A stretch of DNA of 64,000 bases, taken from Nocardioides sp. GTDB lineage: Bacteria; Actinomycetota; Actinomycetes; Propionibacteriales; Nocardioidaceae. The notes below the pieces were generated by a model, which was not told the origin of the DNA, did not search any database, and worked only from the letters and a program-made list of their open reading frames with translations. Below, piece after piece: positions 46,942-55,122 of this stretch. Numbering within the stretch: position 1 is the first letter of the stretch; every line of letters begins with the position of its first letter. A program made the translations under genes and the position numbers. The stretch is taken from contig JACJWV010000008.1 in the NCBI GenBank assembly GCA_020636915.1, forward strand, positions 62,001 through 126,000, in the 5' to 3' direction.

Positions 46942-47748
46942 CCCGCGCTCCCGCTCGCGCCACACCCGGCGGACCTCGGCGGTGACCGGACCCGGCGCGT
47001 CGAGCTCGCGGTCGTCCCACCGCGACACGGCCTGCGCGTCGCGCGTCGTCGAGGCGAGGAACACCTCGCTCGCGCGCTCGACGACCTCGATCGTCTCGTC
47101 GACCTCGCGCCCGCCGTACCACTCCAGGATCAGTGCGCGGGTCACCCCGGCCAGGCAGCCGCTGGCGAGCGTCGGGGTGCGCAGCTCGCCGTCCACGACG
47201 TAGAAGACGTTCGAGCCGGTGCCCTCGCACAGGTGCCCGGCCAGGTTGGCGAAGACCGCCTCGCTGGCGCCGCGCTCGCGGGCGTGCGCGAGGGCCACCA
47301 CGTTCTCGGCGTACGACGTCGTCTTGAGGCCGGCCAGGGCACCGCGCTCGTTGCGCGGCCAGGGCACGGTGGCGACGGCCGTCGTCGGCGCCCACGGCTG
47401 CATCACGTCCGCCACGACGATGACGGTCGGCGCGGCGTCCCCGCGGCCGGAGCCCATCGGCGCAGGCCCGCCGGTGACCGTGACGCGCAGTCGGCCCAGC
47501 GGCAGGTCGGCCCCCGCCAGGACGGCACCGATCCCCCGGCGCACGGCGTCCTCGTCGACGGGCGGGAGACCGAGCCCCGCCGCCGACCGGTGCAACCGCT
47601 CGAGGTGCCGGTCGAGGGCGAACGGCAGGCCGCCGACGACCTTCACGGCCTCGAAAACACCGTCCCCGACCGTCAGCCCGTGGTCGCTCACGAGCACCGC
47701 CGGCACGGTCGCGTCGGGCAGCAGCTCACCGTTGATCCACGCGCGCAT
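46927..47748 (-). CDS. class IV aminotransferase (4-amino-4-deoxychorismate lyase / branched-chain aminotransferase fold)
   Basis: 273 residues of the fold-type IV PLP family: VSDHGLTVGDGVFE near 23-36, GLKTTSYAENVVALAHARERGASEAVF with the catalytic Lys (LKTTSY), and GTGSNVFYV. Similarity suggests aminodeoxychorismate lyase (folate) as much as a D- or branched-chain aminotransferase. ATG at 47746-47748 is preferred; GTG three codons upstream is possible. Next to ssgA-like on the convergent strand. Confidence 0.87.
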   Translation of the reverse strand: MRAWINGELLPDATVPAVLVSDHGLTVGDGVFEAVKVVGGLPFALDRHLERLHRSAAGLGLPPVDEDAVRRGIGAVLAGADLPLGRLRVTVTGGPAPMGSGRGDAAPTVIVVADVMQPWAPTTAVATVPWPRNERGALAGLKTTSYAENVVALAHARERGASEAVFANLAGHLCEGTGSNVFYVVDGELRTPTLASGCLAGVTRALILEWYGGREVDETIEVVERASEVFLASTTRDAQAVSRWDDRELDAPGPVTAEVRRVWRERERGLLGL

Positions 47749-47825
47749 GCGGCTCACCCTAGGACCCTCACGGGAGCCGGAATCGGCAGGTCCCAGCGGG
47801 GAAACGCGCCGACCGGGACCGGATT

Positions 47826-47853
47826 TTGCATGGTCTGGGGCATCGGCTAGGGT
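47826..47853 (+). promoter_or_regulatory. promoter of the tRNA cluster
   Basis: TTGCAT (47826-47831) and TAGGGT (47848-47853) with a 16-bp spacer lie about 40 nt before the first tRNA. Both elements are close to the actinobacterial housekeeping consensus. Confidence 0.6.
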
Positions 47854-47893
47854 TCTCCGCACGCCGACCGGGTGACCGGTTCGAGTGGCGCAA

Positions 47894-47966
47894 GCGGACG
47901 TAAGCTCAGTTGGTAGAGCGCAACCTGCCAGGTTGAGGTCGCGAGTTTGAAACCTCGTCGTCCGCT
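47894..47966 (+). tRNA. tRNA-Gly (anticodon GCC), with indels
   Basis: GCGGACG acceptor and its complement, and anticodon GCC, identify it. Compared with the usual actinobacterial form, the anticodon loop region is short by one T and one A (CCTGCCAGG for CCTTGCCAAGG), the D region has an extra A (GTAAGCTCAG) and the T loop an extra C. No 3' CCA is encoded. Either sequence errors or a damaged gene. Confidence 0.75.
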
Positions 47967-48009
47967 CGGAGAGTCTCTCCATCCGGAGCTTCCTTCGAAG
48001 TGCCTCCAT

Positions 48010-48082
48010 GGTGGAGTTGGCGGAGGCGAGGCAACGGACTGCAAATCCGTGTACACGGGTTTCAAATCCGTACCCACCTCCA
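48010..48082 (+). tRNA. tRNA-Cys (anticodon GCA), slightly aberrant
   Basis: Acceptor GGTGGAG, anticodon stem CGGA/TCCG with loop CTGCAAA (GCA), and encoded CCA. The 3' acceptor strand reads ACCCACC, so the two innermost pairs are lost, the D arm is irregular, and the T loop is TTTCAAA. Usually the only tRNA-Cys gene of an actinobacterium, so it should be functional. Confidence 0.75.
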
Positions 48083-48098
48083 CCACAACTCAAGACCC

Positions 48099-48170
48099 AG
48101 GCGATTGGCGCAGTGGTAGCGCGCTTCTACGACGGAAGGGTCACTGGTTCAAACCCAGTATCGCCCACCA
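48099..48170 (+). tRNA. tRNA-Val (probably GAC), anticodon arm aberrant
   Basis: D arm, T arm (ACTGGTTCAAACCCAGT) and 3' acceptor with CCA match the intact tRNA-Val at 46256-46327. The anticodon arm is three bases short (CTTCTACGACGGAAG), so no proper seven-base loop forms and the anticodon cannot be read. Synteny (Gly-Cys-Val cluster) suggests GAC. Base 1 is A instead of G. Confidence 0.65.
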
Positions 48171-48174
48171 GAGA

Positions 48175-48202
48175 CGGGCCGCGCACGCGATCGTGCGGCC
48201 CG
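48175..48202 (+). terminator. terminator of the tRNA cluster
   Basis: CGGGCC pairs with GGCCCG and GCACG with CGTGC around a CGAT loop, with a two-base bulge, starting 5 nt after the last tRNA. Read on the plus strand it is followed by TTCGTC. Confidence 0.75.
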
Positions 48203-48678
48203 TTCGTCATCAGAGCACTGATGCGGGCCGCACCGCGGAACTCAGCGGGACCACCTGCCGGCACCACCCTCGACGGGCTGGGTTGTGGTCATGGTCGATC
48301 CATCGAGAGCTATCCCGCAGCCACCCATGCGCTCGTCGTCGAGCACAGACGTTCGACTTCGGGGGTCTCAGCTCCGGCGAAGACGACGAGCCAGCCCACC
48401 GTGCAGATGAACGTCTTCGCGCGGAACTTCGCGGACCCACCCAGCACGTCACGTTCGCCCTGCTCTTCCGCGCCGGTCTCTGACGGCGCTCGCCGGCAGG
48501 TGCCGGAGCTCGAGGCCCAAACCGTCGAGATCCTCGCGCGCGGCAACGCAAGGGCAGACGGCGGCTGACCTCCGGCCAGGCACCGGATCAGGTGCCGCCG
48601 TGCTACCGTCGGACGCGCACTCGTGATGACCCACGGCCAGCGGTCCTGTCCGCAGGGCTCCCCGGCCCGCAGGCTGCC
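48203..48678. other. gap without a supported gene
   Basis: 476 nt between the tRNA terminator and the DUF4062 gene. Short open frames exist on both strands, but none keeps a frame or resembles a family. A plus-strand tract around 48440-48570 (HVTFALLFRA, then PELEAQTVEILARGNARADGG in another frame) could be the decayed or error-broken end of a gene. No repeat of the tRNA 3' end is visible. Confidence 0.5.
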
Positions 48679-51600
48679 ATGATGCGCGGATGGCTGGCGT
48701 CGGACCGAGCGGCACCGCTCCCGACCCGCGCGATCCGGATCTTCGTCGTCGACGTTCCGCGACATCCAGGCCAGCAGGAGGAGCTCGTCAAGCGGGTCTT
48801 CCCGCTGGTGCGGCAGGGCTGTGCGAGGAGCGCGGCGTGGCCTGGTCGGAGGTCGACCTGCGCTGGGGCGTCACCACCGACGAGCAGAAGGCCGAGGGCG
48901 CGGTCCTGCCGATCTGCCTGGCGGAGATCGACCGGAGCCGGCCGTACTTCCTCAGGCTGCTCGGCAGCGCTACGGCTGGATGCCCGAGGAGTGCCGGAAC
49001 GACCGACCAGCTCCCTGGCTCGGGCACCCTGCCAGCACGTCCGTCACCGAGCTGGAGTTCCTGCACGGGGTGCTCAACGACGCCGCGCCCGCCGGCCACG
49101 TGTTCTTCCACCTCCGCGACCCGGCCTGGGTCGACTCCCGCCCGCCCGAGGAGCAGCTCGTCCTCGGCGAGCACCCGTCGGCCGACGAGACGGCAGCCCT
49201 CGGCGCGGCCGGGGCGGAGGAGGCGGCCGCCGGACGCCGTCAGCGCCTGGCCGAGCTCAAGCAGCGGGTGCAGCGCTCCGGGCACCCGTGCACGCAGTAC
49301 GCCGACCCGGCGGACCTCGGGCGGCAGGTGCTCGCCGAGCTGACGGCTCTCGTCGAGCGACTGTTCCCGCTGGACCAGGTGCCCGACGAGGCCGACCGCG
49401 ATGGCGCGGCGCACCGGGCGTTCGGCCTGGCCCGGGCCGCCGGGAGCCTCGACCGCCCGGCGTTGGTCGCGCGGCTGGACGCGTTCGCCGCCGGGTCCGA
49501 GCCACCGTTGGTCGTGTCCGGCGCCACCGGCGCCGACCTGACCCCGGTCGTCTCGACCTGGCTGGAGGCGTGGCGGGCGGCGCACCCCGACCACGTCGTC
49601 GTCGAGCACCACATCGGCGCCACCTCGGACTCGGCGGACTGGAAGGACCTCGCCGCCCGCGTGCTCTCCGCGCTGGGCGCGCCGCGCGGCGCGGACGGCG
49701 AGCCGGCCGTGCCCACCGGTGCTGCTCCCCTGCGGGCCGCGCTCTTCGCCGCCCTGGCCCGCGCCGAGCGGCCGACCGTCGTGCTGGTCGACGGCGCCGA
49801 CCTGCTGACCGACGTCGACGGCGCACCCGACCTGACCTGGCTGCCGGCCGAGGTCCCCGAGCGGGTGCGCCTGGTCGTGACCACCGCCGACCCGCGTCCG
49901 GTGGACGCGGCGCTCCGGCACGGATGGCCCGTGCTCGAGGTGCCACCTCTCGACGCGGCCGAGCGGGCGGCGTACGTCACGACGTTCCTGGGACGCTGGT
50001 CGAAGGGGCTGGACCCGGTGCACGTCGAGACGCTGGCCGCGTCGCCGCGCACCGGCGACGTGCTCTACCTGCGCACCGTCCTCGACGAGCTGCGCCAGCA
50101 CGGCGACCACTTCACCCTCGGCGACGTGATCGCGGGCTACCTGGCCGCAGAGACCCTGGACGACCTGCTCGAGCTGGTGCTGGCCCGCTACGAGCGCGAC
50201 TTCGAGGCGGACCGACCCGGCCTGGTCGCCGACGCCTTCCGCGCCGTCTGGGCCGCCCGGCGCGGACTCACCGAGCCCGAGCTGCTCGACCTGCTGGGCG
50301 GCGCCGGGGAGCCGCTGTCGCACGCCGTGTGGTCGCCGCTGGTGCTCGCGGCCGAGGCGGGCCTCGTGACCCGGTCGGGCCTGCTGGACTTCGCCACCGA
50401 CGCGCACCGCAAGGCCGTCGAGGACCGATACCTCGCCACGCCCGAGGCCCGGCGGGCCGCCCACGCCGCGGTCGCGGCGTACTTCTCCGCCCAGCCGCTC
50501 GGGCCCCGTGTCGTCGAGGAGCTGCCGTGGCAGCAGCTCGGTGCCGACGACCTCGACGGGCTGGTCCGGACGATCTCCGACCTGAGCTACCTGGACGTCG
50601 CCTACCCCCAGGCTCCTGCGGACCTCCGGCGGCTGTGGGCGCGGGCGGAGGAGCGCGGCTACTCCGCCGTCGACGCCTACCGCGCCGTGCTGGACGATCC
50701 GGGCGCGCACCCGGACCAGGCGTGGGCCGTGGCCCGGATCGTGACGGACGCCGGGCACCCGGCCCAGGCCCTGGGCATCCACCGCCACCTGGTCGGGACC
50801 TACCGCACCGGGTCGGCGCCCCGGCTGCGCGGCTCGCTGCTGAACCTCGGGGCGGCGCTGAAGGATCAGGGAGAGCTGACCGAGGCGGCGGCCGCGCTGG
50901 ACGAGGCGGTCGCCCTGAGCCGCGCGGCCGGGGACGCCGTCGTCCTCCAGTACGCCCTCGGCAACCTCGGGCTCGTCCTAACCGCCCTGGGCGACCTGGC
51001 CGGCGCCGTACCGCTGCTCGAGGAGGCGCTGGCGCTGGCCCGGACGGCGGGCGACGCGATCGACATCAGGTCGGCGCTGGGCAACCTGGCCGGTGCGCGC
51101 CGGTCGGCCGGTGACACCGCCGCCGCCCTGGCACTCCTCGACGAGCAGGAGGAGCTGAGCCGCTCGGTCGGCGACGCCGTCGGGACCGGGCTGGCCCGCG
51201 CCGGCCGGGCCAGCGTGCACGCCGACCTCGGCGACCCCCTGGCCGCGCTCGCCGACCTCGAGGCGTGGCGCGCGACCGCCGAGGAGCGCGGCGACCTCAC
51301 CGGCCAGGTGGAGGCGCTGGTGAGCGAGTCGAGCACCCTGCGCCAGCTCGGCCGCCACCCCGAGGCCGCCCAGCGCGCCGAGGCCGCGGAGGCCATCGCC
51401 CGGCGGCTGTCCGACGAGGCGCTCCTCTCCCGCGTGCTCGACGTGCAGGCCCGCAGTGCGATCGACGAGGGCCGCTGGCAGGACGCCCGCCGGTTCGCGA
51501 CCGAGGCCGTGCTCACGGCGCGGTCCGGTGCGGTGACCGCGCCGCTGGGGTTCGCCCTCGGGTCGCTCGGCATGGCGCTGCGCGAGCTCGGCGACCTCGC

Positions 51601-52435
51601 GGGATCGCGGAGCGCCCACACCGAGGAGCTGGCCGTCGCCCGGCAGGTGGGGGACGAGGCCGCTGTCGCCACGGCGCTGGTCAACCTGGCCGCGGTCGAC
51701 ATCGCGAGCAACGACCTCCAGGCGTGCCTGCAGAAGTACGCGGAGGCCGAGCCCGTGCTGCGGGCCCGGGGGCTCGCGATGGCACTGGTGCCCCTCCTCA
51801 ACAACCGCTGGCAGGTCCACGCCGCCCTGGGCGACCACGCCGCGGCCATCGCGGACCTGGTCGACTGCGGGGCCCAGTGCGCCGTCTGCGGTGCGGACCA
51901 GCAACGGGTCCAGGTCCTCACCCAGGCGGTCGAGCTGATGTACCAGACCGGCCGGCAGGCGGAGGCCGAGCCGGTGTGGGCCGCGCTCGCCGAGGCCTGC
52001 GCGCGCATCGAGGACGACGCCGGACTGCAACGGGCCGTCGGGGAGCAGGCGCTGCTGGTGCTCGCCCGCGGCGACCGCGACCTGGCCGGGCGGCTGCTCG
52101 ACCAGCAGGAGGAGATCTGCCGACGCACGGGCGACCAGGTCGGGCTGGCCGCCTGCGTCGGCAACCAGGCGATCCTGCTGCAGCAGCAGGGCGACCTCAC
52201 CGGCGCCCTGGCGCACCTCGACGAGCAGCTCGCGCTCGCGCGCGCGACGAACAACGGTCAGGGCGTGCTGTTCGCCACGGCCAACCGCGGGGAGGTGCTC
52301 GGCAACCTCGGCCGGGTCCAGGAAGGCCTGGACGCCCTCGCCGAGGCGCGGGCCATGGCGGCGCAGTGGGGGCTGGGACCGATGGTCCAGCAGCTCGACC
52401 AGATGATCGCGGCGCTCCGGGCCCGGCGGAACTGA
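48679..52435 (+). CDS. DUF4062 - STAND-like NTPase (degenerate P-loop) - TPR protein; frame broken near the N-terminus
   Basis: About 1250 residues, intact from about 48975 to the stop at 52435. The first 100 codons need three frames: RIFV-STFRDIQA around 48740-48775, LCEERGVAWSEVDLRWGVTTDEQKAEGAVLPICLAEIDRSRPYFLRLLG (48820-48965, in pieces), then YGWMPEEC. Together they give a clear DUF4062 domain. Next comes a nephrocystin-3-like STAND region: VVSGATGADLTPVVSTW in place of a Walker A (no GKS), HHIGATSDSADWKDL, and VVLVDGADLL as Walker B. A winged-helix-like part follows (about 50150-50500), then TPR-type repeats to the end (from about 50800; GNLGLVLTALGDLAGAVPLLEEALALAR-like units). Such proteins are cytosolic sensors in conflict systems. 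Converges with the SLOG/channel operon. Confidence 0.82.
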
Positions 52436-52463
52436 CCGCCGCCGGCCGCACGCCTCCTTTCTG

Positions 52464-52553
52464 TCGTAGACCGACGGGCAGAACTCACCTGGCCGGGCGA
52501 TGCCTGAGCGCGGAGGGCCGACGAGGTCCGGGGTTCTGCCCGTCGGTCTACGA
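52464..52553. repeat. 21-bp inverted repeat with 48-nt spacer
   Basis: Perfect arms 52464-52484 (starting TCGTAGACCGACGGGC) and 52533-52553. It fills the 130-nt gap between the convergent DUF4062 and channel genes and can serve as a two-way terminator. Overall form (about 80-90 nt, 21-nt perfect ends) resembles the elements around the AbiEi-like gene, though the sequence differs. Confidence 0.85.
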
Positions 52554-52565
52554 GATCTCGCCCGG

Positions 52566-54284
52566 TCAGACCGACCGGGCGACCTCGAAGCCGGCCCGCG
52601 CCAGCATCGGCTGCAGGGCGCGCGCCGCGTCGAGGTTGCTCTGCCGCACCGTCGGGTCGAGCTCGGCCCACGGCACGAGCAACGGGTTGGTGCGGGCGGT
52701 GTCGTCGCGGGTCGCGCCATAGGTCCAGCCCGACGCCGTGCGGTCGTCGTACCACCGCTGATGCTCGCGCTCGGCCAGGAGCGCGGTCTCGTCGTCGGTG
52801 AACGCGACGCCGGGCGCTCCCCAGCGACGCAGGGGCACCAGCTCGCAGCCGAGTGCGGCCAGGTCACCCACGATGCCGTCGACGCGGCGGCGGCTCAGGT
52901 CCCGCTCGTCGTCCCCGAGGTCGGCCCAGGGCCGCTGCAGACCCGTGCCCGTGGCACCCGAGGGCAGGCCGGCCAGGTAGTCCTCGTGCACCGACTCGGC
53001 GAGCTGCTCGCGGATGCCGCCGTCCACCGACGCGACCGTGCAGGTGCGGTCGAGGAAGGGGAAGACCGACACCCCGGGGAACGCCCGCGTGGTCCCGCTG
53101 CCCACCGTCTCCAGCAGGGTGCCGAGGCCGGCGGCCGACCCCATCCGCACGACGACCGGCACGCGGCCGGAGGGCAGCCGCTGCTGCAGGAACACCGCGT
53201 TCGCGAGAGCGAGCGGCTCGTCGTCGACCACGACGGCCACCCAGGTCGGTGGGCGCTCGGCGAGCAGGGTCGCGAGCGCCTCGACGCCGCTCGCGGACGG
53301 CCGCGCGAGGTCGACGTCGATGAGCTCGGGGTCGAACACCTCCGCGAGCGCCGGGTGCCGCTGGGTCAGGTCCGCCCAGCGCCCACCGGCATGGGCGTCG
53401 ACGAGGGTGAGCGGCGTACGCCGACCCGGGTGCTGGTGCGCCCACTGCTGACCCAGGGCGACCACCAGGCTGCGTCCGAAGCGGCCGAGCCCGATGACCA
53501 GCGGGTGGTCGCCCGCACCGGTGAACGGCGGGTTCTCGGAGAGCAACGACCGGGCCGCCCGCTCGTGGAGGCTGAAGTAGCTCAGCCGCATGCCGCCAGC
53601 TGAGTCGAGGTCGGTGGCCCGCATCAGCGACGCCAGCTCGGCGTCGGTGAGCTGCACCGCGCAGCGCAGGGCCGGGCGGCCGCGGGGCGCCCCGAGCGCC
53701 AGGGCCGCGGCCGCGGAGGCCGCACGCACGTTGCGGGCGTCCTCGGGACCGCTGACGACCAGGCGGCGGGCCCGGTCGACGCGCACCCGCGCGAGCGTGC
53801 CGGGATCGGTGGGGTCGCCGACGAGCCCCAGGAGCCGGTCGTCGGCGTTGGCGGTGGCGGTGACGCGGCCCGCGTCCGGGTCCACGACGACCACCCGCTC
53901 CCCCGCGTCGGCGAAGGCGACGGCCAGGCGCTTGCCCACGTCCCCCGCCCCGGCGACCACGGTGTGCCCTGCCGATCGGCTGATCCGCCACCGGTTGAGC
54001 TCGTCGGCGAAGACGATCGACGCGGTGATCAGGACCGTGCTCGCGGCCATGATCGGCACCACGAAGCGGCCGATCTGCAGCCGCCAGTTCATGTCGCCGG
54101 CGCTGCCGTCGTAGTCGAGCGTCGCGAGCTGCAGCGTCAGGTAGACGGTGTCGAGGAACGACCGGTGCTCCCCGGACTCCCGGCTCTGCTGGATGAACCC
54201 GCCGATCCCCAGGACGATCACCACGACCCAGAGCGCCGCGAGGAGGTACCACCGGCCCCGCGGGCTGCGCAGCAGGGCGATCAC
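52566..54284 (-). CDS. two-TM RCK (TrkA-N) ion channel with C-terminal RyR domain
   Basis: 572 residues from GTG at 54282-54284. Two membrane segments (about 10-30 and 68-92) flank a pore-loop-like stretch (YLTLQLATLDYDG, about 51-63) where K+ channels have TxGYGD. Then come two Rossmann RCK domains, HTVVAGAGDVGKRLA (about 105) and HPLVIGLGRFGRSLV (about 265). The C-terminus is a RyR domain: LAEREHQRWYDDRTASGW, TYGATRDDTARTNPLLVPW, about 500-565. RCK domains gate channels by ligands; RyR domains in bacteria occur with nucleotide-signalling conflict genes. The GTGA overlap with the upstream SLOG gene ties their expression. A regulated conductance is inferred; ion and ligand are unknown. Confidence 0.87.
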   Translation of the reverse strand: MIALLRSPRGRWYLLAALWVVVIVLGIGGFIQQSRESGEHRSFLDTVYLTLQLATLDYDGSAGDMNWRLQIGRFVVPIMAASTVLITASIVFADELNRWRISRSAGHTVVAGAGDVGKRLAVAFADAGERVVVVDPDAGRVTATANADDRLLGLVGDPTDPGTLARVRVDRARRLVVSGPEDARNVRAASAAAALALGAPRGRPALRCAVQLTDAELASLMRATDLDSAGGMRLSYFSLHERAARSLLSENPPFTGAGDHPLVIGLGRFGRSLVVALGQQWAHQHPGRRTPLTLVDAHAGGRWADLTQRHPALAEVFDPELIDVDLARPSASGVEALATLLAERPPTWVAVVVDDEPLALANAVFLQQRLPSGRVPVVVRMGSAAGLGTLLETVGSGTTRAFPGVSVFPFLDRTCTVASVDGGIREQLAESVHEDYLAGLPSGATGTGLQRPWADLGDDERDLSRRRVDGIVGDLAALGCELVPLRRWGAPGVAFTDDETALLAEREHQRWYDDRTASGWTYGATRDDTARTNPLLVPWAELDPTVRQSNLDAARALQPMLARAGFEVARSV

Positions 54285-54943
54285 GGGGCCCGCTCCACCG
54301 TGACGACCTCGACCCGTCGACCGGTCGAGCGCGCCTCGGCGACCACCTCGGCGGTGCCGCCCCGACCGCGCGCGGGCGCGCCGTCCCACAAGGCCAGCAG
54401 GACGTCGCACGCCTCCAGCACGGCCGTCCCGGCGCGGGCGTACGCCGCCTCGCGCGAGGGGTCGGCAGGATCCGCGGGGACGACGGTCGTCGGGTCCGCG
54501 ACGGCCAGGAGGGCGGCGAACTCGGCACGCGACCCGGCGTCGGCGAAGTCCGTCGCGTAGTCCTCTGCGGGCAGCGGCAGGACCGCCTCGAGCCGGCCGC
54601 CGCGGGCGAGCACCCGCGTCGCGACGATCCGGTCGGCTCCCTCCGCCAGGCTCGACACGGCGACCACGTCGGGCCCACGGTCGCGGCCCTCGTGCAGCCG
54701 GTCGAGCACCCGGTCGACGGCCACCGCGACGGCAGCGGGATCGGCCAGCCGCCGATGCCCCGACACGCCCACGCGCAGGTCGTCCACGAGCGGATTGTGG
54801 CAGAGCAGCGGCGACGCCGCACCGGCTGCGGCAGGGACCAGCTCGTCCGACGCCCACGGCAGCGGATCGGGGCGTCGGACGAGGTGGCTGCCCCACGACC
54901 GGGGCCGACGACGTCCGCGGACATCGCTGCCGGGTCCGGACAT
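54281..54943 (-). CDS. SLOG-domain protein (predicted nucleotide-ligand sensor/processor)
   Basis: The Rossmannoid SLOG core is clear from LRVGVSGHRRL on. It continues with VVAVSSLAEGADRIVATRVLA, EAVLPLPAEDYATDFAD, and AVLEACDVLLALWDGAPARGRGGTAEVVAEA near the C-terminus. SLOG domains bind nucleotide-derived ligands: the domain gates TRPM channels and is the sensor of Thoeris ThsA. The ATG at 54943 gives 220 residues, but the first 52 look non-conserved; GTG at 54785-54787, just before the core, may be the true start (about 168 residues). Stop overlaps the channel start by 4 nt. Confidence 0.82.
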   Translation of the reverse strand: MSGPGSDVRGRRRPRSWGSHLVRRPDPLPWASDELVPAAAGAASPLLCHNPLVDDLRVGVSGHRRLADPAAVAVAVDRVLDRLHEGRDRGPDVVAVSSLAEGADRIVATRVLARGGRLEAVLPLPAEDYATDFADAGSRAEFAALLAVADPTTVVPADPADPSREAAYARAGTAVLEACDVLLALWDGAPARGRGGTAEVVAEARSTGRRVEVVTVERAP

Positions 54944-54944
54944 G

Positions 54945-54981
54945 GGTGACCCCGGTGGCGTCTCGGGTCACCACCGGGGTC
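54945..54981. promoter_or_regulatory. two mutually exclusive hairpins in front of the SLOG gene
   Basis: GACCCCGGTGG (54948-54958) pairs with CCACCGGGGTC (54971-54981). Alternatively GGTGACCC (54945-54952) pairs with GGGTCACC (54965-54972). The arms overlap, so only one can form. In the leader of the SLOG-channel operon this could act as a switch or operator; a candidate -10 (TACCGT, minus strand) lies further upstream near 54990. Confidence 0.5.
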
Positions 54982-55122
54982 GAGTACGACGGTAGCCCGG
55001 CCGCGGCCCCGAACGAAGGGATCCCGCCAGCCTTGAGCCAATCTTCAGGAACGGGCGGTGAGCGGCGGCTTCACCCGGCTCGGGCGAGGCAGGCCGCTGG
55101 TCCACGGGCGAGGCTGCGGCCC

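Noticed and set aside
48310..48765. Minus-strand gene of about 150 codons upstream of the DUF4062 gene
   Set aside because: Composition is shadow-like, it overlaps the recovered N-terminus of DUF4062 and has no ribosome site or family pattern.
48099..54981. Genomic island integrated at the tRNA-Val 3' end
   Set aside because: No repeat of the tRNA 3' end at the far side, no integrase, and base composition looks like the rest of the window.
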